A stretch of 64,000 bases of DNA from NCBI GenBank assembly GCA_933228675.1, contig OW121741.1, positions 24,909,420 through 24,973,419 of the forward strand, written 5' to 3'. Both the position numbers and the translations under genes were made by a program. Position 1 is the first letter of the stretch; the number at the start of each line of letters is the position of its first letter. The notes under the pieces are model-generated. The model did no database searches and was not told where the DNA came from. It saw nothing but the letters and a program-made list of their open reading frames with translations. Positions 25,517-35,904 of this stretch are shown here, piece by piece. This stretch comes from Stomorhina lunata. Lineage: Eukaryota > Arthropoda > Insecta > Diptera > Rhiniidae.

Positions 25517-26560
25517 CAGAACCGTTTCACAGTGGTTTGAAACAAAAGAAGTGGTCTGTAGAATTGAAGAAGGGCCCAAGCTTTCCAAATGGTTATTTTG
25601 TATTTACACAGAGTAAATCATTGGGCGTCAAAGTAGACAACCTCAGAAGTAAAAAAGTTTTTGGACCGTGTTGCTTTTTCACTAATTGTCCAATATGTAT
25701 GATTTCTTACATTTCGAAATGAGTTTGAAGAAACAAAGAAAAAATATGATTACCTTACTATAATAACTGTTATGGATTCTCAGTTATTTCATTTCATACA
25801 AATAAAAAAACATAAAAATAAACATTTTTTTCTTCGACTTTTTTTTAGTTTTTGACCCATTGTTAATTCAATATTATAACTGTAATTTTCCAAATCTATT
25901 GCCATATAGCCAACAGTTCGGAAAATAAAAGAGTTAAAACCGCTTTTAAATATCTTACACCGTTTGATTTTCAGAAATTTCAAAAGTCAAATATTTTTCG
26001 CTCATCGAAAAAAGTGCATTTGTTTCTCATAAACGATGATGTCAATTTTTTGCTTTTTAGGAAGAAGTGTTTTTTTAAGTTCATTTTTTATTATATGTTT
26101 GTAGAGAAAAAAGTTCTTTAATGATTTTAAACCAAAATTGAAGTCAGTGCAACATTTCCATTACGAAATTTGAACAAAATTGTCAAATTTTTAAGACAAT
26201 TTTTGTGTTTTCGAACATATAACTAAAAAGTCAAGCCGATTTTGCAACTTTTTGAAATGCGGTTATATAGTTCCATATATTCTCTTTAGTCTTTAAAAAT
26301 AAAAAATGTAGCGCGAATTCATAAACGAATCCAGAAAATCGAATTTTATAAAAAATGGAAAATTCCTATATACCAAAATTTTAATTGCAAAAAATTGGTT
26401 TACATAAACATTAAAATAAACTTTATAACCGCAAAAAAATGATTTATGAACCTTGTACAGTATTTTTAGAAATTTAAAGTCAAATTTTGCAAAAAATACG
26501 CTATCTATTTGTTTTTGTGGTATTAAAAAGACCTAAACAGTTGAAAGAAAATCTACAAAA
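25517..26560. other. Non-coding stretch
   Basis: No gene supported. CACAGTGGTTTGAAACAAA with AAGAAGTGGTCTGTAG at about 25528-25562 recurs at about 48195-48255, split there by poly-A runs, so it is probably a fragment of an unidentified repeat. Confidence 0.5.
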
Positions 26561-27347
26561 AACAAGTAAGAAAGCGCTATAGTCGGTCAAGCCCGACCAT
26601 ACGATACCCTTCACCACTAAGGTCAAAGGTGTTATTTTTCATGTATAAAGAAAAATATTTGCTAAATTTTGCCATCATACAAACATTTTCTCAAAACTTA
26701 TACATTTAACCTGTTTCCGTCATTTGGACTTATATGAGAGCTAGGGTCAAATGTGGACCGATTATCTCGAAATTTGGCAAAATTATGTATGCAAAAAGTA
26801 GACTCAAAATTTTCAATATCTTTAGATTTACGAGCGTTTTAGTGATTTTTTTTTGTCTCATTTAGTGCGTTTTTAAAGAAGAGTTTGTATGGGAGCTATG
26901 GTCAAATGTGGACCGATTTCAGCGAAATTTGGTACAGTGATTTTAGTTTACATAAGCAGTATTTGTTTTAAATTTCATGAAAAAATATTAATATTTGTGG
27001 CCAATATGTCAATTCCGGGAAGTGGGACCTATGGGAGGTACCATAAATAATGGACCGATTTTGACCAATTTCAATAGCCATGGTTCCATTATCAAAAAAA
27101 TTATCTGTACAAAATTTCATTAAATTATCTGTAGAATTGCGACCTGTAGTTAGATTACAAGGTTTACATGTTGGTCCAGCCAGCCAGCCAGACGGACGGA
27201 CGGGCGGACATCGCTAAATCGACTCAGGAAGTGATTCTAAGCATATTGGTATACTAAAAAGTGGGTCTAAGACAAATATTTATATGCGTTACATACATCA
27301 GCACAAACTTTTAATACCCTTTCTACCTATGGTGGTGAAGGGTATAA
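26561..27347 (-). mobile_element. Helentron/DINE-1-like element B (short form)
   Basis: The same subfamily as 19141-20190, about 790 bp. The 3' end in minus orientation is AACAAGTAAGAAAGCGCTAT at 26561, with the stem GGTC-AAGC-CCGACC. The 5' end is GGTGGTGAAGGGTATAA at about 27347. It has a short CGGACGGACGGGCGGACATC tract and a single unit of the segment that is tandemly repeated in copy A. It is essentially a minimal full-length copy. Confidence 0.88.
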
Positions 27348-28270
27348 AAACCAGAACTTTAAAGTTCTGAAGTACTGTACAAAGTACGTATGTAAATAAT
27401 TTTTGCAGTTATTAAGTTTATTTTATTGCTTATATGTATAAAACAATTTAAAAAAAATGAAACCTTTTTCGCAATAACGGATAATTTGTTAACAATTGGT
27501 CCACATTTGAAACTAGCCTCTATATTACCCCTTTATAAGAAATAAACAAATATTACCAATTTTATTTTTGTGGGCCTATATTAAGTTTCATGACTATAGT
27601 ATATTTGAGGGGTAATAAAAAGATTTAGCATATGAACATTTTGGGTTTTAATTGACCCAAATACAAATTTCTTATATTTATCTTAATTTTATATTCTTCA
27701 TTTTCATTAAATCCGCTCGGACAAAATTATAAGATATAACAAAATGAATGGCAAAATTGACCAGTGAGCCGTATTAAAATAAATTATGCCTATTTCACAT
27801 GAAACAGTACATTTACAATATTTTAATTTAAAATCATCAAAATACAACTAAAATTTGTATGAATCGTTTATTTTGAAAGCGTCATCAGTAGCCAGGCGGT
27901 GTTGTCTACGCAAGTGTAAACAAGTTTTTAATTAATGTAGACAACATTGTATGAGAAATCATAAAATTATTTTCAACGGAATTAAATTAATTAATTTAAG
28001 TTACAAAGTTGTTAATGTAATATTTGAAGCGTTTTGTAAACAAATTGCCTTTTACTATAGACATAATCTCATGATTCATATTAAGTTGTAGCCAAAATTT
28101 GGCTACTTTAGTTTTATGCTTTTTACGAAAACTTTGACAATAGGGTGTTAATATCTTAGGACCTCTAGTTCTTAAATTTCAACTTAAAAGCTATAAACGG
28201 TCTACTTACTTTTTACTTTATCAAATGCTGAAACTGTAAATAAAATGCTACTATTATATTATTTAACGAT
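27348..28270. other. Non-coding stretch
   Basis: Nothing recognised. A TTGTCTAC near 27902 pairs with GTAGACAA near 27949, a weak inverted pair. Confidence 0.5.
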
Positions 28271-28605
28271 CCCAGTAAGAAAAAAGGTTTATTCACAAAT
28301 TGGGGATGATTTGAAAATAAATATTTTTTCAAAGGTCAAACGTTTGGTATTCATTTGATACTGATTTGAGAATAATAGCGTTCTCAACAAAAAGGGGACT
28401 TTATTCTCAAATTGATAAATGCCTTCATTCTCAAATCATTATCAAACCTCATTCTCAAAGGTTTTTCACATGTGGATATCATCTACATGTGGAACGTAAA
28501 TAAAATGGCGTTGTATTTTTGATATTTTTGAGTTTGTTATTGAAAACGTTGCATCATATTTAAATTCTTTTGCTTAAAATATAATTTTTTTTAATGTTAG
28601 ATAAG

Positions 28606-29444
28606 AACAAGTAAGAGTGTTATATTCGGCTGTGCCGAATCTTATATACCCACCATCAAGTTGTGTTAAATTCAGAAACAGGGTGTAGCTAATTCAAAAT
28701 CTGGACCAAAACTGAAAAAATCGCAAAGCTAATTGGTATTGTTGGTAAAACCTTTGGACTAAATTCGGTTGCCGTAGCTTTATAGTTAAACATTTAAAAA
28801 AATTTTAGTGGTTTCCCCAGTATTTACTTTGATCAAAATTCGGTCTCATAACCGGGTATAGTTTTACATTAATAAGTTGTTAAATACTTTTCGTTGTGCT
28901 TAATATGTAGTTAGGCTAAACACGTTAATAGTAATACGGCAGGTCCATATATTTCGTTAGGAGTTCCTAATGCATTCATCATATATAAAGTCTGGGCTGA
29001 ACATTGATTGATGCCTATCTAATTGTAGATATAAAAAGGGGATGTTATATATATAAAAATTATAGCCAAATGTTGACCGACTGTAACAAAATTTTACATA
29101 CTGGCTGGTATATATATAGAGCTTATTCTTGCAGAATTTAGTGGCCATAGCTATCATAGTTTAAACTTTAATAATTTTTAACTGGCCTTTGCTAAAATTT
29201 TTGGTTTCCGTGAGTGTTTTTTATATAAAAGCTAAAGTCAAGTATGGACTGATTCCTATAAAATTGGATAAACTGGTCAAAAATTACATTAAACTTCCCT
29301 ACTTTAAATTTAATCGTCATAGCTAGTAAAACTGTATTCAATTTATCAGCATTAATGTGTTTCGAGGGGCGGGGTTATATGGGAGCTCTAACTAAATTTG
29401 AACCGATTTTGTCCATTTTCAACACACATCTTCTTCAAGATATC

Positions 29445-29508
<64 letters not shown>

Positions 29509-30718
29509 CCCCGACAACATTCCAATTGGAACAAGGGGTACTTCTCTGAGACAATGAGCTGCATCCGATTCTATTTTTAGACTCATTGAAAGGGACCTAC
29601 GTTTTAACACCGGCTCCGAACGCCAAATGCATTAATTAGAGAAGTTTTACATAGCCTAATACTCAATAACCAGTGACTAGCTGAGTTATGAGGTGAACCA
29701 CCGCTTTTTTTTTTGAATATTTATTTTTTTTCAAGTGAGTCTAGCCAGGGATCGAACTTGGGCCTCTGGTATGCTAGGCGGATGACTAACCTGCTATACC
29801 ACGGCGGTTCACAAGATGTCCAAAATACTTTTGTAAAATTTTGTCCCTCTAGCTCTTTTCGTTAAGGCGCTATCGTGCTTTGATCTAACGGACAGGCGTA
29901 CATAAATAAACAACCTTTTCTTTATGTATTTTTGTGTTTCCATAAGTTTTTTATATGGGAGCTATGGTGAAATGGTGACCGATTGGTGACTGGCTGACAT
30001 TGACATAAGACTTCCTTGTGCTTAATTTAGTCTTACTAGCTATTGTAGTTAAGGACCTATCACTATTTGATCTGACGGACAGACGGACATAAATCCCCTT
30101 TTCTTTTTGAATTTTTGTGTTTTCGTAAGTTTTTTATATGGGAGCTAGGTCAAATAGTGACCGATTGCGACAAAATTTTGCACACTGGCTGGGATTCACA
30201 TAACACCTCTTCGTGCTAAATTTAGTGATTATATCTGTTATAGTTTTAGATTTATTGGCATTTAAGTGTATTCTAGGTGAAATTTTGGCTGTTTCTGTAA
30301 GTTTTTTGTATGTGAGCTATGGCTAAATGTTAACCGATTTTGATGAAATTTTATACGCTGCCTAGGGCTAATGTAAAACTTCTATATACCAAATTTTGTC
30401 ATTTATTAACAAATAAGCGATTTGCCTAGACGAGGTTATACGGGAGCTATGGTCAAATGTGAACCGATTTTGCCCAATACCAAAATTTTCTCAGAGATGA
30501 AGAATATTTTTACTAAGTTTCATTGAGCTAGCTCCTTTCGTTTAGGCGTTATTGTGATTTCAACAAACAGACAGATAGACGGACATCGCTCAATCGTCTT
30601 AGAATTTCATAAGGATTCAGAATATATATCGTTTTTGGTTTTTGAGCCAATATTAAGGAAATTACAAACAGAATGACAATCTCAATATACCGCCCATTCT
30701 TTTTGATGGTGGGTATAA
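28606..30718 (-). mobile_element. Helentron/DINE-1-like element C, interrupted by a SINE
   Basis: It reads as copy D in reverse. The 3' end is AACAAGTAAGAGTGTTATAT with the TTCGGC-TGT-GCCGAA hairpin. The tandem units have CGGACATAAA blocks at 29.9-30.2 kb, and GACATCGCTCAATCGTCTTA follows. The 5' end is TTGATGGTGGGTATA at about 30717. It lacks a long GTCT tract. It carries a tRNA-derived SINE at 29452-29811 flanked by a 16-bp duplication of Helentron sequence. It sits inside the CCCAGTAAGAA MITE. Confidence 0.85.
29452..29811 (-). mobile_element. tRNA-derived SINE with (AT)n tail, copy 1
   Basis: On the minus strand it starts GTGAACCGCCGTGGTATAGC. The RNA polymerase III A box TGGTATAGCAGG lies at 29801-29790 and the B box GTTCGATCC at 29757-29749, with normal tRNA spacing. 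A body of about 240 bp without tRNA character follows, shared with 50238-50497. The 3' tail is (AT)n at about 29452-29504. A 16-bp target duplication, CAAGATATCCAAAATA at 29436-29451 and CAAGATGTCCAAAATA at 29812-29827, has one mismatch. Helentron copies D and E lack the insertion at the matching site. The parent tRNA is not certain. Confidence 0.9.
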
Positions 30719-31202
30719 AAATTTAAGAAACAAAGAAAATTGACTTATGCATATGAATATTATTGAATTTTTAATCTTTTTTTAAGAAAGGTTTTATGGT
30801 CAAATATGGATCAGTTTTAAAAAATCCAAAAGAAATTACGAATTTGTTTGAAGTGCAATGCCATTCCATTAAGATATCTTAAACTTTAATTTTTTTAACA
30901 TAACATTTTTTTTTAAGTTTGAAAAAACATTAGAATATGGTTTGATATTAAATTTATATAACACCATTTTTCAAACTATTCTCAAATCATCGTAGAGTTT
31001 GATAATGATTTGAAAATAACCTTTATTCTCAATTTGAGAAATTATCATTTTTCAAACGCTTATTCTCAAATGAACCCTCATTTGAAAATTGATGTGAATC
31101 TCAAACATCTGTTGAGGTTTGAAAAAAGTTTGAAAAAAACGTTTGATATCAAATGTATAAGTCATCATATTTCAATCGTTTGACACTGTTCTTACTGGGA
31201 TA

Positions 31203-31902
31203 CTACCACTTTTAATGAATTTATACAAAAATATAAATATATTTTTTTTAATTCAATATTTTAATAACATCTAATAACTCAATGTCATCACCTAACATCA
31301 AAACCACTTGAAATCATTAAAAGTATTTTTTTTTCCATGTTTTTCCCCAAAACTCTTAATTTACTACAATTAATTACTGGTCATTAATGTGTTAGAGTTT
31401 CCATGCGATAATCAATCAACAACCAGTGAGCACAAAATTAAATTCAATTTCATTTTATCAAGATTAACAGCGACACAAGACAAATATCTCGTGGTCAATT
31501 TACACAAAGTGTCGTTCTCTAAAAATTAAGTGATATTTGTCAATTACTCATTTATAATCATTAAGTCTACATGCTTTTTTTTGAAGCTTAATGTCTCCAT
31601 TGAACTCTTGATAAAAATTGTAATTTGGAAATGAAATGAAAATTATGTAGATCTGATAATGATGACCGATTGACTGGAATTTTGAATTTTAAAGATGAAT
31701 GGAATCGTTCTGTCTATACGAATGGTCTCCAATTAGTAAACATTTGGTCGCTCATTATAGGTTATATGAAAAATCCAAAAACTTTATATATTGTATAATA
31801 AAATTTGCTCAAAAGACGATTGCCTCAACCTATTAAGAATTAGTTGGGAAAGATAAAATGGCAAAATCTGATCCCTTCCGATTTATATGTATAAAATACA
31901 TA
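31203..31902. other. Non-coding stretch
   Basis: No gene or known element seen. Confidence 0.5.
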
Positions 31903-33385
31903 GTACCTGGTTGACCGAGCCTTGCTCGGAGCTTTATGATAAGCATTTTGAGGCAAATTTTAAAGTTTTATATATTTCATTTTATAAAGTACTAAAATAA
32001 ATTCAGAGGAAAGACATTGTACAAATATTCAGTTCATTTTGAATTATTTTATTTATTTTGTCAGACCAACACAGAGTTTTAGTAATTTTGGAAATTGGTC
32101 ATACCAACAGAAACCTCCGTCGACTCATGCGCAACAACTTTGCTAAAGATTATAGTCTGATCAAATGCAAAGTTTACGATTTACTTCATTTTGAGTAGTT
32201 TTCAGTTGTTCATACCAACTAAGAAACCTTTATCTGCTTATGCGTAACAACTTTGCTTATAATTACAACATGATCAAATGCACAGTTTACGATTTAATTC
32301 ACTTTAAATAATTGTCAGTGGCGCCACCTGTCGGACTTTGGTCATTCCAATTAAGAAACCTTCGTCGGCTCATCCGCAACAACTTTGCAAAAGATTATAG
32401 CATGATTAAATGTACAGCTTACGATTAAATTAACTTTGAGTAAATTTCAGTGGCGCCATCTGTCGACACTTGTTCTTACCAATTAAACAACCTTCGTCGG
32501 CTCATGTGCAACAACTTCGCTAAGGATTATAGCATGATTAAATGTACAGCTTACGATTAAATTGACTTTGAGTAATCTTCAGTAGCGCCATCTGTCGGAA
32601 ATTATTCATACAAACTAAAAAGCCTTCGCCGGCTAGTGCGCTACAACTTTGCTAAAGATCATAGTATGATCAAATGTACAGTTTACGATTTAATTAATTT
32701 TTAGTAATTTTCAGTGGCGCCACCTATCGGAAATTAGTCTTGGCAACTTAAAAACCTTCGTTGGCTTATCCACAACATCTTCGCTAAAGAGCATAACATG
32801 ATCAAATTCACAGTTTACTATTCTATAAAGAACATACATACAGACAAACATTCATTTGTTTAAAAGGTATAACATTACTAATTGTTTCCCCTTTTTATCC
32901 CCTAATTTAAAAAAAGTTCCATATACATATTTGGTACTTTTTTGGTACCAAGTGAATTCGATACATTTTATTAAAACGCAGTTAATATAATATTCCTATT
33001 AATATTACTTTTTGAGATTTTAAGTTATCATTTTATCCCTTTTTTACCCATTTTGGCCCCAAAATCAAAAAAGTACCAAACACATATTAAATGTTTCTTT
33101 CACACCTATTGATTGCAGTACAAAGTTTCTTTCTATATTCTTTAGTTAAAAATATAAGAGTGGGTTAAAAAGGTACCAAAAAAAACTATTTTCACCCTTT
33201 TTTACCCCCTATCGAACATAGTTTCCAAAAAGTACCAAATACCTGTCCGCTTATTTTTATAGCTGTTTGAAACGTAATTTTAATTTTGCTTCTATACTTA
33301 TTACTTTAGGAAATATAGCGTTTTCGATTTTTTCCCTTTTTACCCTCTTAGAGGCAAAGGTTCCCAAAGTTCCTTCGAAAAATTC
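31903..33385 (-). mobile_element. Repeat family with 132-bp central tandem units, copy J1
   Basis: This is the reverse-oriented counterpart of 42515-43953. The left boundary is GTACCTGGTTGACCGAGC with the stem CCGAGC-CTT-GCTCGG. Then come about six tandem units of about 132 bp (anchors AC/AGTTTACGATT-like at about 32169, 32281, 32413, 32545, 32679 and 32811), each with a GGCGCCA(C/T)CTGTCG box. Then a region rich in TTTGGTACTTTTT words, ending near GAACCTTTGCCTCTAAGAG. Such central tandem repeats are known in Helitron/DINE elements of Drosophila. The superfamily is inferred, mainly through chimeric copy H. Confidence 0.7.
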
Positions 33386-33687
33386 TTCAAAGTTTGTGTA
33401 CCGAAACAAGGCCGAAAAACATTTTTTTTATAAAAAAGTAACATTAGCAATAGGCTAATATTTTCCAAACATCAGCTAAATGCTTTTAATACTCATTTTC
33501 ACAAATTTCATTAACGATCGTGATATTTACGAAAATTACAAAAAGTCTCCGGCACCTGGCAGAATGGGCTGCCTACGCCTGTTTATGAATTATTATAGAC
33601 TATATAGATATGTTTTTTTTTCATTTTATAGCAAAAATTCGCGTCATACCATTAAAATTATATCTAAATGTTTAACTTTATTGGTGT

Positions 33688-33723
33688 CTGGTGGGCTACA
33701 CGTTGGTCGCAGAGGGTTAAGTT
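33688..33723. repeat. Solo terminal inverted repeat of the mariner at 57.5-59.0 kb
   Basis: The complement of 33723-33688 reads TAACTTAACCCTCTGCGACC and then AACGTGTAG, matching the left end of the mariner at 57548 (AACCCTCTGCGACTTACGTG). No partner end or transposase was found nearby, so it is probably the remnant of a deleted or MITE-type copy. Confidence 0.65.
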
Positions 33724-33741
33724 AATTTTCTTTTGTAATTA

Positions 33742-34352
33742 CACTGCTCTGCAGCCAAATCCTCCTTTTAATAAAACTATGTGAACTACATGGATTTTGA
33801 TGCGCTAAACTCAGATCCGTTGTCGGTTTTTTTCCATCAGATCTGGATTTTTTTTTTTATGGGCGTGGCAAATTTTTCCCCTTAAATTAGTCAGTTACGG
33901 AGACCTATTTCGTCCTAGCTCGAGAACGACTCATCCGATGACCATAAGATATCATTAGGTAATGAAGCTAAAATACGACGGTATTTTTTATAAAAATAAA
34001 TTGGTAAATTGTTAATAAAATTCACATTTTTAAACCGATTTTTCTCCATTAATTTCTAAATAACTCCAAAACGATAAGAGATACAGAAATTATATTAGAC
34101 TAAAATAAATGCAATTTTGTTATGCATCTTCAAGTGTTTTAATTTTGAAAATCGGATGAGTCTTTCCCGAGTTAGGACGAAATAGGTCTCCGTACCTGAC
34201 TAATTTAAGGGGAAAATTTTGCCATGCCCATAAAAAAAAATCAAGATCTCATGGAGAAAAACCGAAAACGGATTTGAGTTAAGCGCATCAAGATCCATAT
34301 AGTCCGCATAGTTTAAAAGGAAAGACAAAAAATGAATTTTTGCAGAGTAGTG
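33742..34352. mobile_element. Long-armed foldback MITE with TTA flanks
   Basis: The left end CACTGCTCTGCA and the right end TGCAGAGTAGTG are inverted with one mismatch. The arms stay complementary for about 200 bp, including GGAGACCTATTTCGTCCTAG against the GACGAAATAGGTCTCCGTA region and GACTAATTTAAGGGGAAAAT. TTA at 33739-33741 and 34353-34355 is a candidate 3-bp target duplication, which would fit PIF/Harbinger-type elements. No coding capacity. Confidence 0.8.
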
Positions 34353-34873
34353 TTATCAATGCTTCTATATTGTTACTTTGTGAATTGTATGTAAGAATGG
34401 ATATGACCGGATGTACCACTCTAACTGGCTTCTTTCCGTTTTCGATAAGTCAACAAACTTAAGAATTTACTTTATGAAATTTTTTTAAATTTATTCAAAT
34501 TTAATAATAATTTTTATCTAAACTTTTAATTAACATAAAGAAAATTGGTTCCCACAATTTAATTTTAAAAAGCTTCCCCATCAAGATATTATAAAAGACT
34601 CTGACATGGCCAAGTGTTTTTTTTGTCTGTTAATATTTGACACAACAATTGCTCGGAATTTAATATGGCTCTTAAAAAGCAAAACTTTACTTTTCATCCT
34701 CAAGAATGAAAAAACAAAACTTTGTGTAAAATTTGTTTGGGGTATTATTATATTATACCCTCAAAGAAATAAGTAATATCTCAATTTCCACTTCAATTTG
34801 TCGGCTGTCATTTGTAATTGAGTTCAATTTAGGATGATGAAAGCCGTAAAATGAAAAGATTTCTCGAAACACA

Positions 34874-34913
<40 letters not shown>

Positions 34914-35904
34914 TACACATCAGATACAACATCATATCACATTTAATATTAACATCATTCCAAGATTCAAGTGGTGATGGAATGTTTTGATGTTTGAAAA
35001 TGATTTTGATTAAAGTTGAATAAATGCCTTAAGATAATTTTCAAAACAAAAATTTTACATAATTTATTTTATGGTTTATTTTATGGACGAGTATTTTATA
35101 ATAAAATGATTAAGTATCTGTGAGCCGAAAAGAAACCCAGCATTAATTTCCCCAAAGATAAAGAAAAAAACTTAATTCACAAGATTAATGTGAGTCCAAT
35201 TCGGATTGGATTTAAGTGGTATATGAAATTTGGTATTTTTTTTTAATAAATTTTGAAAATAAGGCGCCTTAATAAATGATAAATATCAACTAATTAGTTA
35301 AAACAAAGACGCCTTAACTACCCAAAATATGTCGCGCCAGGGCTACTTGACAATTTGTCACTCTTAAAAAATTTCTTAAATAAAATTAAAGACCCAAGAG
35401 TCAACTGAGACTGAAAACGAAACAACAAATGTTTAGAGTAAATGACAATATCTTTTTAATCCCATTATAATCATTTATTATAGAAAGAAGCAAAGACCTG
35501 TAGTGTTATAAAGAAATTTTTTAACTTTTATAAATTTCAAATTGTTTTTAATAAATTAGGGTCATAATTATCAATATTTCATGTTGGGTAAACATTCACA
35601 GATATTTTTATCTCACATACTTTATATAGTCAATTTTGGGTAATAGGGTTTGTTAAATAGCAGCTGATGATTGAAATTAACGATAATGACCAAAAAATGT
35701 GACAGTACCCAAAAATGAAACATTATCAAGCGACGCTAATGTTTAAATAATGTCTAGTTTTAACAAGTGGTTTCCACAGACTTGATCAGAGGAGAATATT
35801 GCGTTGTCCAACTATAGAATACTAATAGAAATGTTAATTTCAAAATAGTATATAAATTCTGTGTGCATCATTGCAATCTTGATCATAACTAAAATACCCT
35901 AAAA
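34353..35904. other. Non-coding stretch with a CA microsatellite
   Basis: No gene supported. (CA)n of about 20 repeats lies at 34871-34911. The rest is A+T-rich with nothing recognised. Confidence 0.6.

Larger units (their letters stand above)
28271..31199. mobile_element. MITE with CCCAGTAAGAA ends, split by a Helentron
   Basis: The left end CCCAGTAAGAA (28271) and the right end TTCTTACTGGG (to 31199) are perfect inverted repeats. The outer parts on both sides are rich in the same TTTGAGAATAA/CATTCTCAAA words, supporting one interrupted element of about 815 bp. The interior 28606-30718 is a complete Helentron copy. The target duplication is not clear, so the superfamily is unassigned. No protein coding. 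Confidence 0.7.

Noticed and set aside
29355..29610. Ile-Tyr repeat proteins (also at 42374-42583)
   Set aside because: Translations of (TA)n tracts, one of them a SINE tail.
29749..29801. Functional tRNA gene on the minus strand
   Set aside because: A and B boxes are good, but the sequence continues into a 240-bp body with an (AT)n tail and target duplication, so it is a SINE.
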